From Thermosporothrix hazakensis (GTDB lineage: Bacteria; Chloroflexota; Ktedonobacteria; Ktedonobacterales; Ktedonobacteraceae): DNA of 64,000 bases. The notes under the pieces were generated by a model that was not told the origin of the DNA, ran no database searches, and saw only the letters and a program-made list of their open reading frames with translations. Below, piece by piece: positions 17,891 to 27,644 of the stretch; position 1 is the stretch's first letter, and each line of letters begins with the position of its first letter. Location: assembly GCF_003253565.1 (NCBI RefSeq), contig NZ_QKUF01000002.1, positions 1 through 64,000 of the forward strand, written 5' to 3'. The translations under genes were made by a program, and so were the position numbers.

Positions 17891-18499
17891 GAGAAAAGCG
17901 CTGAAAGTTCCATTGCTCGGAAGCATTTTGAAACTTCCTCATAATTCCTCATTTTCTTACCTTTTCTTCTCAGCTTCCCCGATTTACGCTATCAAGCCAG
18001 GGCCAGAAAAATACCACCGCTGTTTTTCTTAACACTTCTTCTCATATTTTCACACAAAAATGCTATCAAATTTTATCTATTACTCCATAGCGTCCAATAG
18101 CTCGATTAACGTTACTATCGGCACCTCCCTGCTCTCGTACAAGCTCATTAGTGCAACGGAGAGCAGCACCCAGGGCATTCAATCAGGAACACAACCTGCT
18201 TGTTGAACAGCCCTTTAAGTATATTCCTCTTGAGCACCATGTACAGGTTCGTTCCCTGCTAGAGCCATTCCACCATGCGCTGTTGCTTCTGACAAGCAAA
18301 ACAACTCTACCAGAAGGAAACAGATGCAAGGGAAATACATAACGGTAGCGAAGACAGCTCAGATACAACATAGCACTATAGGAAACACTGGTTGTGATCA
18401 GCAGTATCTATCATAGAACCTGCTTCACCTTCTCATGCATTTGTTTTCTCTTCCGTTATTTCCTGTTTATTCAGAACCATGCTGACCCTTCTACCTATA
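17891..18499. other. Intergenic, no gene supported
   Basis: About 600 bases of low coding character on both strands between the merR promoter and a LuxR-like pseudogene. Confidence 0.4.
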
Positions 18500-19540
18500 T
18501 ATAGCTGAGTGGCAGTCAGCGTAAGGTGCGTTGCAGAAAGCCTCCCACTACTACCAGCAAGCCCTATCCATAGACCAGAAGATGTCCCGACAGGCAATTT
18601 CTGGCGACAGGGGAAATGGGCCCGTTCTTCACCTCCTGGGCCTATCAGAACCTTGCTCAGATTGCTTATGAGCAGAATGAACTCGCAAAGGCGCAACACT
18701 CTCTTTCACAAACGCTCGCGTTGAGGGCCGAGCCAGAGGAAGGCGTTCACGTGTTTAGCTCGGGTGCGCTTATCCATGCTCGCCTGTTGCACGCCTGTGG
18801 AGAGACACAGAAGGCTCAGGAGATGCCCATGCAATGGGAGCAATCTACCCACTTTTCCTGGCCATTGAGTACCATTCAGGTCTTGCTGGCACGCTTACAC
18901 CTGGCTCTGGGCAATCTGCCCGCAGTAGAGCAATGGGCACAATACGCCTTCGGCCCCCAAACGTCTACCCAGGAGCGCAGCCTGCCACTGCTGTACCAGC
19001 ACAAGGAAGCGCTACTCCTGGCACGGTTACACATAGCGCAAAAGCTGGGAGAAATCGCCTTGCAAGTGTTGACTCCCTGGAAAGAGAAGGCTCAAGGCGC
19101 GGGCGTAACGTGCTGGAAATTCAGATGCTGGAAGCACTGGCCCATGCTACCTGTCAGGAGCAGAGCCAGGCCCAGACCCCACTTCTTCAGGCAGTAAAGC
19201 TGGCTCAACCGGAGAACTATCAACGCCTCTTTCTCGATGAAGGCCCGATGATGGAATCCCTGCTCAAAACGATATTGCCAGAGCTTCGTAACCCCTCTCT
19301 GCTCTCCTTTGTGCGAACCCTCCTGCTGGCATTTGCTCGGGAGCGAGACGTCCTCTCTCCCTGAGAGGAAACCCCTTCTCGGGTTTCGATGGCGTTGAGG
19401 CTCCGCAGAAGGAATTCGTCCTGATCAACAAGGCAGGCCGTCTTGTGGTATTTGCCCACCGGAACAATTCCTTTATGAGCTGCTGCAACGGATGCGTCCG
19501 CTCGTGCTCCAGCAGGTCGTAAATGCACACTAATTGAAGA
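18500..19540 (+). pseudogene. LuxR/MalT-like (LAL) regulator, C-terminal part, frameshifted
   Basis: The plus strand encodes TPR-like helical repeats typical of the middle of MalT/LAL regulators: AYQNLAQIAYEQNELAKA, ALIHARLLHACGE, LARLHLALGNLPAVEQWA. The frame shifts near 19100 (from LTPWKEKAQ to RNVLEIQMLEALAHA), and upstream of 18616 pieces lie in another frame. It continues with LPELRNPSLLSFVRTLLLAF and stops at 19364. The sequence to 19540 no longer encodes a recognisable LuxR helix-turn-helix. The N-terminal ATPase domain is missing too. Decayed beyond function. Confidence 0.65.
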
Positions 19541-20214
19541 GTTTTAAGTATTCGATTATATAAATTGAAAGGGCCTTCGATGTATAGATATACAGGTAAA
19601 CGGCGTTAATTACTGGAGCGTCATCGGACACTGGAGAAATCTTTACGCATGTGCTTTCAGTACGTGAAATACAGATTATTCTCGTTTCATATACTGAAAC
19701 ACGTCTACACGCGTTTGCGCGGAAACTTGCACGCTTATATAGAGTGCAGGCTGTGGGAATTGCCGCAGGGCGACGTCCGTAGCATGATTTAGCAGGTATC
19801 TTCGGCCACGTAACGCACTGACGCAGAGAGTCGCATCATCAAGCCGTAGCATTTGGACAAGTGCTCGGCTGTTTTGTGGTAGTGGAGGCGTCTGGCTCAT
19901 GCCTGATGCCTTCTCCAAATGCAACCAGGTGCGGCAGCACATCCCGAGCAATGCCCCGCATGCAGTTGCGCGATCCTCGTGCTCACGATGACAGCGCCTC
20001 TGGCTCGCGCAAAAATCTCAAGAAGAGGGAGAATCCTCCCACACCAGGAGAAAGGCTCCTCCTGGCCCAACTGATGCAGGGCAGGGAGAAACAAGAACCA
20101 AAATCAAGTATCCTCAAAGAGGTTCGCGCAGAGGGCATTGCAGGCGGCTGCTGAATACTCTCTCAGCAAGACCACGGTTGCAGCGGCTCTTCGGGATTGC
20201 TGATGGTGCAATCC
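19541..20214. other. Degenerate stretch, no gene supported
   Basis: Minus-strand frames at 19676-19951 and 19897-20094 contain protein-like pieces (LRLDDATLCVSALRGRRYL; LPLLEIFARARGAVIVSTR) in different frames and without ribosome sites. I could not assign a family. Likely remnants. Confidence 0.3.
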
Positions 20215-20649
20215 TCAGTTCAATATCCCTCCGGAGACCTGGGCAGAAAACTCGGTCACTTTCTCTGGCAGAAAGTGCAGTGCCACGGGAGCCCGCTGCA
20301 TCAGGCTTTCCACCACTTTCGGTCGGGCTTCTGCCTCCTTCACATAGTGCTCAATCAGACGCTCGATATCCTGTCGGACAATGGCTTAATCTTCAATGAT
20401 AGAAACCCGCCCATAAAGGCTGACAGAGCAACCCGCGGCACCAACACAAAGCGCGATACGAGGATCACGGCGCAGATTCCTGATTTTCTGGCTGCGGCTC
20501 GGAGTCGTTATAATCAGCGTTCCATCATCCGCCAATAGATACCAGACGGTTGTTACATGAGCACTCCCATCTCTGTTTAACGTACTGATTACTGCTTCAC
20601 GATCTTCTTGAAGAAATTCCCTGGCCCATTTAGAAAGCATATTTGTCAT
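20215..20649 (-). pseudogene. F420-dependent PPOX-class oxidoreductase with one in-frame stop
   Basis: ATG 20649 has GGAG seven bases upstream. The frame encodes AREFLQEDREAVISTLNRDG, HVTTVWYLLADDGTLIIT and DPRIALCVGA, then meets TAA at 20388-20386. It continues in the same frame through RQDIERLIEHYVKEAEARP and APVALHFLPEKVTEFS to TGA at 20215, the normal end of the family (about 144 residues). One change (for example CAA to TAA) breaks it. The intact gene at 62219-62626 is a homologue. These proteins bind F420 or FMN in a split barrel. Confidence 0.75.
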
Positions 20650-21622
20650 AGATATTCTCCTCACGATGATATTTTATCTATTTTAAAGACAACATATCCA
20701 GATCAACCATCCTGTTGCTCCAGGGTGGTTAGAACCAGTGTAAAGGAAGCTCTCCACCATCAGCAAGCAGGCTCAATTGTTGGGTAAGCAACATTCAAGG
20801 AGAAGTGTTGCCCCTGTGACATAATCACAGGGACGCAGCATAGACGGACAAAAAAGCGGAACTACACCCAGAGAACAGTAACACCTGCTCAATACGCTCT
20901 GCTTGCAGACTCTCACGTACTACTGTACTGAATACCCGTTACATTTTAATAACTTGACAAGTCTTTTTCATACATATAAAAATACATCTATCAATTTCAT
21001 ATATTTTTCTTTATATCTTCAACAACGAGATATCTGAAGAAATAAGCTCAAGTAAGAAAGCGAATAAGACACAGGGTGGCTAAAGGATGTCACTCTCAAA
21101 GTGGTTGTTAAGACCGGTCATGTTCGCCTTATTTTCCTGTTTTCCAATGTAAATAGAAGCACTTCTCAATACAGAGAAGCATATAAATAAATACTGCCTT
21201 CTTGAAGAAGAAGCCAAGAGAAACGATTCAAATTATGACCATTCAATCAACCGCCTTGCCAGATGAGAAACAGACCTATTTTCTCCCTGCCGGCAAACGA
21301 AAATTCAGTTGAATGATAAATGCCAGTCCCTCTTTGCGCATGGGAAACGTTCGGTATCTCAAGTCCTGGCAGCTCATGTGATTCACCCTTCCCGACCTGC
21401 CCTGCAATACATACACTCCTGCTACCCTCATCCCCACGCTCAGAGTATTTCCCCTGCTAAGACTGCTGCTCAATTTCTTCGCCCCCGAGGACCGAAGAAG
21501 GATACCCTTCTTCAGCCCTCCCCGAGAAGGCATTCTGCTTCGCCAGGTATCACCTGTCGGCATCCAGCATCCACTAAGGCAATGGACCGTAAAAGCATGC
21601 TCGGTCGACAGACGAGGGATCG
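20650..21622. other. Long intergenic region with an orphan promoter-like site
   Basis: Nearly 1 kb without a gene. TTGACA at 20954-20959 is followed after 17 bases by TAAAAA on the plus strand, in a very AT-rich stretch. The only nearby downstream frame is a 25-codon one from ATG 21235 that lacks a ribosome site. I see no conserved RNA structure. It could be the promoter of a lost gene or of a small RNA. Confidence 0.35.
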
Positions 21623-22507
21623 TCAGTCATCGAGGAGCGCAAGGTGTAGCTGGCTCAGATGGGCAGGATCCGTGATTCCGGTGATCCCAGTAATCTTGCC
21701 TTCCTTAATCGTGAAATCGAGAACACCAAACAATCGACCGTATGGAGCTATAACAATTCCCACAGAGCCGTTCACCAGCACAACACGACATGCCTGCGCA
21801 ACCTGACCACGCTTCACAATTAATCCTGCCAGAGCTGTTGCCCCGTGAATCTCATTAGGCACATCTGCATGTACGACCGGGGAATCGAGCCGGAACACTA
21901 CCTCTGGATCAAGGACGGTAAGTAACGCTTCAAAATTCCCGGTACGCGTTGCAGAGAGAAAAGCGTCAACTACTTCCCGGTTTGCGGTCAGATTCGCATC
22001 CCGCATATGAGCTTTTCCCCGCACGCGACGCCGGGCGCGGCTGGCAAGCTGCCTTGTTGCCGCCGGGGAGCGCTCTACTATTGGAGCAATCTCTTCAAAG
22101 GGCACGGCGAAAATGTCATGCAGCACGAAGGCAAGGCGCTCAGCGGGGGCAAGCTGCTCAAGTACCACCAGTAGCGCCAGACCCACCGAATCAGCAAGCT
22201 CCATCTCTTGTTCGGGGTCAATCCCCCCTTCACCACCTCTCTCGGCTTCAAATACCGACGCTTCCAGGGATTCCTCACGCCGCGATTTACGTGCACGTAG
22301 CATGTTGAGGCAGACTCGCGCTATCACTGTTGTCAGCCATCCTCCCAGATTCTCAATGCTGCCGGCGTCAGACCCGCTGAGGCGTAGCCAGGATTCCTGG
22401 ACAGCATCCTCTGCCTCAGAAAGCGAACCAAGCATCCGGTAGGCCATCGCCAGTAAACGAGGACGCTCCAGCTCAAATTGTTGTGCCAACAGAGAGGGTG
22501 TATTCAT
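21623..22507 (-). CDS. sigJ: SigJ-like ECF sigma factor with SnoaL-like C-terminal domain
   Basis: 294 residues. Region 2 (about 10-75: RPRLLAMAYRMLGSLSEAEDAVQESWLR), region 4 (about 115-165: LAPAERLAFVLHDIFAVPFEEIA) and a SnoaL/NTF2-like C-terminal domain (about 175-285: TGNFEALLTVLDPEVVFRLD) follow the ECF41/SigJ plan. In that family the extra domain modulates activity instead of an anti-sigma factor. The WLPEP linker motif usual in ECF41 is not seen, so it is a divergent member. The ATG follows GAGGAAATGTGACCG. A promoter of ECF41 type and a duplicated leader lie upstream, suggesting autoregulation. Family members are usually next to their target oxidoreductase gene; none is adjacent here. 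Confidence 0.85.
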   Translation of the reverse strand: MNTPSLLAQQFELERPRLLAMAYRMLGSLSEAEDAVQESWLRLSGSDAGSIENLGGWLTTVIARVCLNMLRARKSRREESLEASVFEAERGGEGGIDPEQEMELADSVGLALLVVLEQLAPAERLAFVLHDIFAVPFEEIAPIVERSPAATRQLASRARRRVRGKAHMRDANLTANREVVDAFLSATRTGNFEALLTVLDPEVVFRLDSPVVHADVPNEIHGATALAGLIVKRGQVAQACRVVLVNGSVGIVIAPYGRLFGVLDFTIKEGKITGITGITDPAHLSQLHLALLDD

Positions 22508-22567
22508 CGGTCACATTTCCTCATTTCGTTTTGTCATACTCATATACAGGAAATCTGGCCGATGGGG
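22503..22567. repeat. Direct repeat, sigJ-proximal copy
   Basis: This segment shares CATCGGTCACATTTCCTC, then a variable middle, then GGAAATCTGGC-GATG with 22675-22735. It contains the ribosome site and start codon of sigJ on the minus strand. Confidence 0.7.
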
Positions 22568-22677
22568 TTGGGACAGCTCAGATGGAACCAGATAGCATCC
22601 ATTGCCCTGTCAAAGGGGGGATGCAGTAGGTCATCGAACATCTCCAACTGCATAGCTCGCCAGTTGTGTATTTCCAT
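22540..22677 (-). other. Short frame made by duplication of the sigJ 5' end
   Basis: ATG 22677 is preceded by the same GAGGAAATGTGACCG leader as sigJ and opens a 45-residue frame beginning MEIHNWRAMQLEMFDD. Its start resembles the diverged beginning of SigJ (compare LAQQFELE with RAMQLEM). It ends inside the sigJ-proximal repeat copy. Most likely this is the decayed 5' end left by a tandem duplication. A small upstream peptide that tunes sigJ translation is possible. Confidence 0.4.
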
Positions 22678-22735
22678 CGGTCACATTTCCTCGTTTTATT
22701 GTGTCATATAAATGACAAAGGAAATCTGGCTGATG
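22675..22735. repeat. Direct repeat, distal copy of the sigJ leader
   Basis: Second copy of the leader segment that precedes sigJ, with the same GAGGAAATGTGACCGATG on the minus strand and the same GATTTCC box. The middle has diverged by substitutions and small indels. Confidence 0.7.
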
Positions 22736-22740
22736 TGACA
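22714..22740 (-). promoter_or_regulatory. ECF41-type promoter upstream of sigJ
   Basis: On the minus strand TGTCACA (22740-22734) is followed after 16 bases by TGTC (22717-22714). The published ECF41 consensus is TGTCACA, about 16 bases, CGTC, so this is a near-exact match and suggests that SigJ transcribes its own gene. The proximal repeat copy has lost the first box (TGTCCCA). Confidence 0.5.
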
Positions 22741-23024
22741 GGAGACGTACGTCCGCTTGCAAGGCTCTGTCCGAGTACCCGTCAATCAGAAAAGATATCG
22801 ACGGATGGACTTTTGTCTTTACGTTAATACATCCTGATATAGAGATAAAATAACGAGGGAGATAAAACAGCACATGATCAGCCCTTCAAAGCTTCTTCCT
22901 GTAACCGCAGAGAGCTTGCAGGAGAGCTCAAAGGCTATCGGTGTTGTCACTGTCCTCCAGGGACAGCATGTCATATATACTACCTGTAGACCTTACAGGA
23001 AGACAAGATAAGAGGGAGTTTGCT

Positions 23025-23426
23025 ATGTCAATTCTTTTTCACATTCTGAAATGGGTAGGGCCCCTTTCCGGAGTAGGAGCAATCACACTCGGACTGTTGC
23101 ACTGGTTTTTCCATATAAGCTTTCTTGAGCTTCACATGCTCTTTGGTTTTCTAGTCACTCTTTCCCTCCTACTCTCAGGCATTCTTGCCCTGCTCACCAG
23201 AGGGATACGCGTCCTGGGGGCCATTGCCCTTGTCTTCGTCCTTATTGTCCCAGTGTTTGGTCTGACTCAGATGCTGATCTTCATAGGAGATTTCCACTGG
23301 CTGATTCAGATAGCTCATCTGTTGGTCGGAGTAGCCGCGGTGCAGATCATCGAGAAAATATGCAAGCATGCCCTACAGAACAAACAGAAGCCGGTCATAG
23401 GCAAAAAAGCAGTGAGTGTCTCTTAA
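23025..23426 (+). CDS. Small four-helix membrane protein
   Basis: 133 residues with four hydrophobic segments (for example GPLSGVGAITLGLLHWFF, LVTLSLLLSGILALL, ALVFVLIVPVFGL, IQIAHLLVGVAAVQII) and a short basic tail. GGGAG lies six bases before ATG 23025; an earlier in-frame ATG at 22941 lacks a site. Spacing and hydrophobic pattern resemble small respiratory or DoxX-like membrane proteins, but no diagnostic motif is visible. It is 51 bases upstream of the serine hydrolase gene and probably cotranscribed with it. Confidence 0.7.
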   Translation: MSILFHILKWVGPLSGVGAITLGLLHWFFHISFLELHMLFGFLVTLSLLLSGILALLTRGIRVLGAIALVFVLIVPVFGLTQMLIFIGDFHWLIQIAHLLVGVAAVQIIEKICKHALQNKQKPVIGKKAVSVS

Positions 23427-23477
23427 AGCGATCACGTTCTATTCAATCAGAAAAAGATAGAAAGCTGGAGGAATGAA

Positions 23478-24692
23478 ATGATAAAAACGAGAAACCTATC
23501 CAGGGCGCGTCTGGACCGTCTGCACAAATACATAGCAGGCTCTGTTGAGCGCGGTGAAATACCTGGCATCGTCACGCTGGTGAGCCGACATGGCGAAGTC
23601 CATGTTGATACCGTAGGAAACAAGTCGCTTGCTGGTTCTGATCCGATACAGCGCGACACGATCTTCCGCATTGCCTCTATGAGCAAGCCCATCACAGCGG
23701 CGGCAACAATGATTCTGGCAGAGGAAGGTAAGCTGCGCCTGGGCGATGCCGTTGAGAAGTGGCTTCCCGAACTGGCAGACCGCAAGGTCCTCAAGCGCAT
23801 TGACGCGCCACTCGATGAGACGGTACCCGCGCACCGCCCGATCACCGTGCGCGACCTGCTCACCTTTACGATGGGCTTCGGCTTGCTGTTTACACCTGCT
23901 GGAGCGTATCCGATCCTCAAGGCCGCCAACGAGCTTCAGATTGGCATGGCGCTGGCAGGGGCTCAACTTCAGGAAAAGCCCGATCCTGATGAGTGGATCC
24001 GCCGGCTGGGCACGCTGCCGCTCATGTACCAGCCCGGCGAACAGTGGCTCTACGGGATAGGATCCGAAGTATTGAGTGTGCTGATCGCCCGCGTCTCCGG
24101 CCAGCCGTTTGAGACATTCCTGCGCGAACGGATCTTTGAGCCGCTTGGGATGAAGGACACTGGCTTCAGCGTTCCGCCTGACAAGCTCCATCGGCTGGCA
24201 AGCTGCTACATTGCCGACCCGGCAACTGGAACCCTCAAACTCTTTGATGGTGTGCAAGAGAGCCGGTGGAGCCGCCCGCCAATCTTCCCGTCTGGAGCTA
24301 CCGGGCTGGTCTCGACCATTGATGACTATCTGGCCTTCGGACAGATGCTGTTGAATAAGGGCAGGTATGGGAGCGAACGCATTCTCTCGCGCCCCTCGGT
24401 TGAGGCAATGATCACAGACCAGTTAACGCCAGCACAGAAAGCGGCATCGAGCCTGCCTCTGTTTCCCGGCTTTTTTGAGTCAAATGGTTGGGGCTTTGGC
24501 GTCTCAATGGTGACCAGACGCGATGATATTGCCTCGGTTCCAGGCCGCTTCGGCTGGCTTGGCAGCATGGGCACCTCCTGGTTCTCCGACCCCAAAGAGG
24601 ATCTGGTCGGGATTCTGCTCACGCAGCGCTCCCTCCCGCTCAACCTCTACTACGATTTCTGGACCCTGGTCTACCAGACCATCGACGATTGA
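23478..24692 (+). CDS. Serine hydrolase, beta-lactamase/penicillin-binding-like family
   Basis: 404 residues. The catalytic S-x-x-K is in IASMSKPI (Ser about 67, Lys about 70), the Tyr motif in YGIGSEVLS, and a C-terminal GWGFGVSM / LGSMGTSW region carries the third motif area. This is the class C beta-lactamase/EstB-type esterase fold. No signal peptide is present, so a cytoplasmic esterase or peptidase is more likely than a secreted beta-lactamase. GGAGG precedes the ATG. It is followed by a hairpin terminator and preceded by a small membrane protein gene. Confidence 0.88.
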   Translation: MIKTRNLSRARLDRLHKYIAGSVERGEIPGIVTLVSRHGEVHVDTVGNKSLAGSDPIQRDTIFRIASMSKPITAAATMILAEEGKLRLGDAVEKWLPELADRKVLKRIDAPLDETVPAHRPITVRDLLTFTMGFGLLFTPAGAYPILKAANELQIGMALAGAQLQEKPDPDEWIRRLGTLPLMYQPGEQWLYGIGSEVLSVLIARVSGQPFETFLRERIFEPLGMKDTGFSVPPDKLHRLASCYIADPATGTLKLFDGVQESRWSRPPIFPSGATGLVSTIDDYLAFGQMLLNKGRYGSERILSRPSVEAMITDQLTPAQKAASSLPLFPGFFESNGWGFGVSMVTRRDDIASVPGRFGWLGSMGTSWFSDPKEDLVGILLTQRSLPLNLYYDFWTLVYQTIDD

Positions 24693-24710
24693 GATAACCG
24701 TTTCGTCTCT

Positions 24711-24743
24711 AAAGTTCATCAGGTCCTATGCCTGGTGAACTTT
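24711..24743 (+). terminator. Hairpin after the serine hydrolase gene
   Basis: Arms AAAGTTCATCAGG and CCTGGTGAACTTT pair over 13 positions with one G-T pair, loop TCCTATG. It begins 18 bases after the stop. The following T content is modest, so efficiency is uncertain. Confidence 0.5.
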
Positions 24744-25103
24744 CACCCTTCCTCCGCAGGCAGGTGACGCTTGAGATTGCCAGGAGACATAAAGCGAAAC
24801 TGCGGATTAGCCAGGCTATCTCAGGTTCTCTGACTTCCCGGCAGCATAAATGCTATGCCTACCGGTCCACTTTCCAGGTCAGGATAACCCTGCCTACTCA
24901 TTGTAGACAGATCACTCTCCCCCACGTCTCGCGATGATCCATACTGCGCCTGATACAGGGATTCAGCAGAATCATTATAGTAGACAAGATCAAGGACCTC
25001 AGAGCTATTTTCGTTCCAGAATTCGCAGATAAACAGGAGAATAATAAAAGTCGTGGTAAACTATATTCGTCTTTATAGAAAATGAAGCAGAGAAAAACAT
25101 ATC
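24744..25103. other. Intergenic, no gene supported
   Basis: About 360 bases between the terminator and a glycosyltransferase pseudogene. No gene, repeat or RNA recognised. Confidence 0.4.
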
Positions 25104-25800
25104 ATGCGAGTACTTATGCTCTCGAAAGCTCTTGTCGCAGGCACCTCGCAACGCAAACTGGAAGAGCTGGCGAAATTCCCCGATGTACAGCTTACACTGG
25201 TCACACCCCCTTACTGGCAACATGATAACGGCACGAGACAGATACTGGAAAAGCTCTACACTACAGGGTACCGCATGATCGTTACCCCATGTCCTGCAAT
25301 GGGAACTACCACCTGCACTACTATCCTCACCTGGGACAAATCATGCAAGAGGTACAGCCAGAAATCGTACACATAGACGAAGAACCATACAAGCTTGCAA
25401 CGTTTCAGGCGATGCGTCTGGCCCGCCGTCACAAAGCCCGCACGCTCTTCTTCACCTGGCAGAAGCTCTATCGCAAGTATCCTCCACCATTCCGCCAGAT
25501 GGAACGTTACAATTATCAACACGCTGACACCGCTCTGGCGGGCAATCAGGAAGCCGTTGAGGTTCTGCGTCGCAGGGGCTATCAGAAAGCGATATATGTG
25601 ATTCCGCAGTTTGGCTTTGATATGGAGGTCTACAAGCGTGGTACATCCCTTCCTCCACACAAACCAGGCGCACCCTTTATGCTGGGTTTCCTGGGCCGCC
25701 TGGTAAAAACCAAAGGTCTGACCCCTATCTTTGAGGTCTATCAGTCTCTTCTGACATCCACTTTCAGGATGGTGAAGGACAGGTAATCGCGAAACTGGAA
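25104..25800 (+). pseudogene. Family 4-like glycosyltransferase, frameshifted and truncated
   Basis: The first frame begins at ATG 25104 with MRVLMLSKALVAG, typical of the N-lobe of GT-B glycosyltransferases, and runs to about 25285. The second frame then continues with YYPHLGQIMQEVQPEIVHID, ARTLFFTWQKLYRKYPPPF, ADTALAGNQEAVEVLRRRGY and FMLGFLGRLVKTKGL. After FLGRLVKTKG, which normally opens the nucleotide-sugar-binding C-lobe, the sequence decays and the remaining about 180 residues are missing. At least one frameshift plus a 3' deletion, so not functional. Confidence 0.75.
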
Positions 25801-26006
25801 GGATAGAACCTCAGCTTTTCTAGCACCGTTTCGAGGCCCTTTCTTCGTACAAAAGGAGGTGAGAGACAGCATAACGCGGAAGACACCTTTTCCACTATGC
25901 GATCAGCCCGACGAACATACAAGAGAGCGACACACCCTGCACACGTTTCGGAGCAAGTCGTAGCAAGATAGAAGAAGTTTTGTGTCAAACAACCATGCTA
26001 TGATTC

Positions 26007-26027
26007 TTGTGCATTGTTTGTGCACAA
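26007..26027. promoter_or_regulatory. Palindrome upstream of the epoxide hydrolase gene
   Basis: A 21-base perfect inverted repeat, TTGTGCA-N7-TGCACAA, lies 43 bases before the start codon, just after a TATGAT (25999-26004) that could be a -10 box. Its position fits a repressor operator. The cognate regulator is not identifiable in the window. Confidence 0.45.
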
Positions 26028-26069
26028 TATCGAACGTGAAGAGATTTTTTAGGCAAGGAGCAACCAATT

Positions 26070-27188
26070 GTGATTACTCCATATACTGTAACTATTCCCC
26101 AGGCAGACTTAGATGATCTTCAGATGCGGCTCTCCCGTGTTCGTTGGGCGAACGAGTTACCGGATGCAGGTAGCGACTATGGAGTTCCCCTTGCGCCGCT
26201 CAAGAGGCTTGTCAAGTACTGGCAGCAGGGGTATGATTGGCGAAAATGGGAAGCCAGGCTCAATACCTATCCGCAGTTTCGTACCACCATCGATGGAGAA
26301 AACATTCACTTTCTGCATGTTCGCTCCCCATTCGATGATGCTTTGCCGTTGATCTTAACACACGGTTGGCCAACCTCGGTGTTTGACTACCTTGATCTGA
26401 TTGATCCGCTCACCGATCCAATCTCCTATGGAGGCAAAGAGACCCAGGCCTTTCATCTGGTCATCCCTTCGCTTCCCGGTTATGGCCTGTCAGGGCCCAC
26501 CCGTCAGAGAGGTTGGAATAGCTATCGTATAGCGAAGGCCTGGGCTGAACTGATGCATCGTCTTGGCTATGAGCGCTATGGTGCAGCGGGGTCTGATGCT
26601 GGCTCGGTCATTTCCCCGGAGGTAGGACGCGCTGACCCTGAGCACGTCATAGGAGTCCATGTTACCGAGATTTTCTCTATGCCCTCTGGCGATCCTGCTG
26701 AGATGGAAGCCCTTTCCGAGAAGGAAAAAGAGCAATGGCAAAAGTTCCAGGAGTGGGTTTCTCATAAGGGAGCCTACCATCACTTACAGTCTACGGTCCC
26801 TCAGACGCTGGCTCATGCGCTGGCCGACTCTCCAGTAGGTCAACTTGCCTGGAACTATCAGATCTATGGAGATGAGGTAAGCGACGACTATATCCTGACC
26901 AATGTGACGCTCTACTGGCTCACAAACACGGCTGCCTCGTCAGCGCGTTCTTATTATGAGGATGCTCATGCGGAGCAAATCCCGACAGAACCAACTACTG
27001 TCCCGCTTGGTTTATGCAACTTTGCCGACGTCTTTCAGTCAATACGACGCTTTGCAGAACGCGATCATCAGAACATTGTCTCCTGGAATTTCTATGACAG
27101 AGGAAACCATTTCGCTACCCAGACGGCGCCCGATCTGCTCGTCAACGACATGCGGACCTTCTTTGAGATGCTACGAGAGCGCTCATGA
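26070..27188 (+). CDS. Epoxide hydrolase-like alpha/beta hydrolase
   Basis: 372 residues. The N-terminal lid domain of the epoxide hydrolase family (TIPQADLDDLQMRLSRVRW, about 1-110) precedes an alpha/beta hydrolase core. It has the oxyanion motif HGWP, the nucleophile Asp in GSDAGS (usually GGDWGS), the distal DRGNHFA containing the catalytic His, and Tyr residues in the cap. It would hydrolyse epoxides or similar small substrates to diols through an ester intermediate. GTG is the start, with AGGAG nine bases upstream. It stands alone behind a palindromic operator-like site. The Trp-to-Ala change next to the nucleophile is unusual but not disabling. Confidence 0.88.
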   Translation: MITPYTVTIPQADLDDLQMRLSRVRWANELPDAGSDYGVPLAPLKRLVKYWQQGYDWRKWEARLNTYPQFRTTIDGENIHFLHVRSPFDDALPLILTHGWPTSVFDYLDLIDPLTDPISYGGKETQAFHLVIPSLPGYGLSGPTRQRGWNSYRIAKAWAELMHRLGYERYGAAGSDAGSVISPEVGRADPEHVIGVHVTEIFSMPSGDPAEMEALSEKEKEQWQKFQEWVSHKGAYHHLQSTVPQTLAHALADSPVGQLAWNYQIYGDEVSDDYILTNVTLYWLTNTAASSARSYYEDAHAEQIPTEPTTVPLGLCNFADVFQSIRRFAERDHQNIVSWNFYDRGNHFATQTAPDLLVNDMRTFFEMLRERS

Positions 27189-27582
27189 GAAGGGCCCTGC
27201 ATGGAGAGGGGAGTTATTCCCCTCTCGTCTTTTTCGTCACCCGACGCTTGCTTTAGGTCACCTCTTTCTCGCTCAATGAAGGGGCTTTCAACGACTGCTT
27301 GCGAGCAATGAACCATATGTCGAGAGTCCTCCACGAAAGGGAGACACATAACAAATCGCTGCAAATAGCTCTGCACTCTCTTTCTTTCCATTGGTACCCT
27401 TACGTCAATTTCTTCTTACCACGTCTTTACTTCACAGCATCACTTTTTGGCTCTTCAGTCTTAACCACCTCGTGAAAGAGGGCTGCTCGAAAACACGCGC
27501 CTTCCCCATAGAAGAGAGGAATGAGAACCGTTCTTACCTGAAATACTGTCGTTGCCTGTGCAGAAAAGCTTCTCGATTCTAC
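27189..27582. other. Intergenic, no gene supported
   Basis: About 390 bases with only short frames. The AT-rich right end leads into the promoter of the marR operon. Confidence 0.4.
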
Positions 27583-27613
27583 TTGACAAATTTACCTTGA
27601 TGATCAATATAAT
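27583..27613 (+). promoter_or_regulatory. Promoter/operator region of the marR-ABC operon
   Basis: TTGACA (27583-27588) and TATAAT (27608-27613) are 19 bases apart, and the small palindrome TTGATGATCAA lies in the spacer. Both boxes are consensus but the spacing is long. The dyad between them is a plausible binding site for the MarR protein encoded just downstream. Confidence 0.5.
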
Positions 27614-27644
27614 TATATATAAAGATTTTAATGGAGCAAGGTTT

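Noticed and set aside
23496..24257. Minus-strand 253-residue frame
   Set aside because: Shadow of the serine hydrolase gene, which has intact catalytic motifs.
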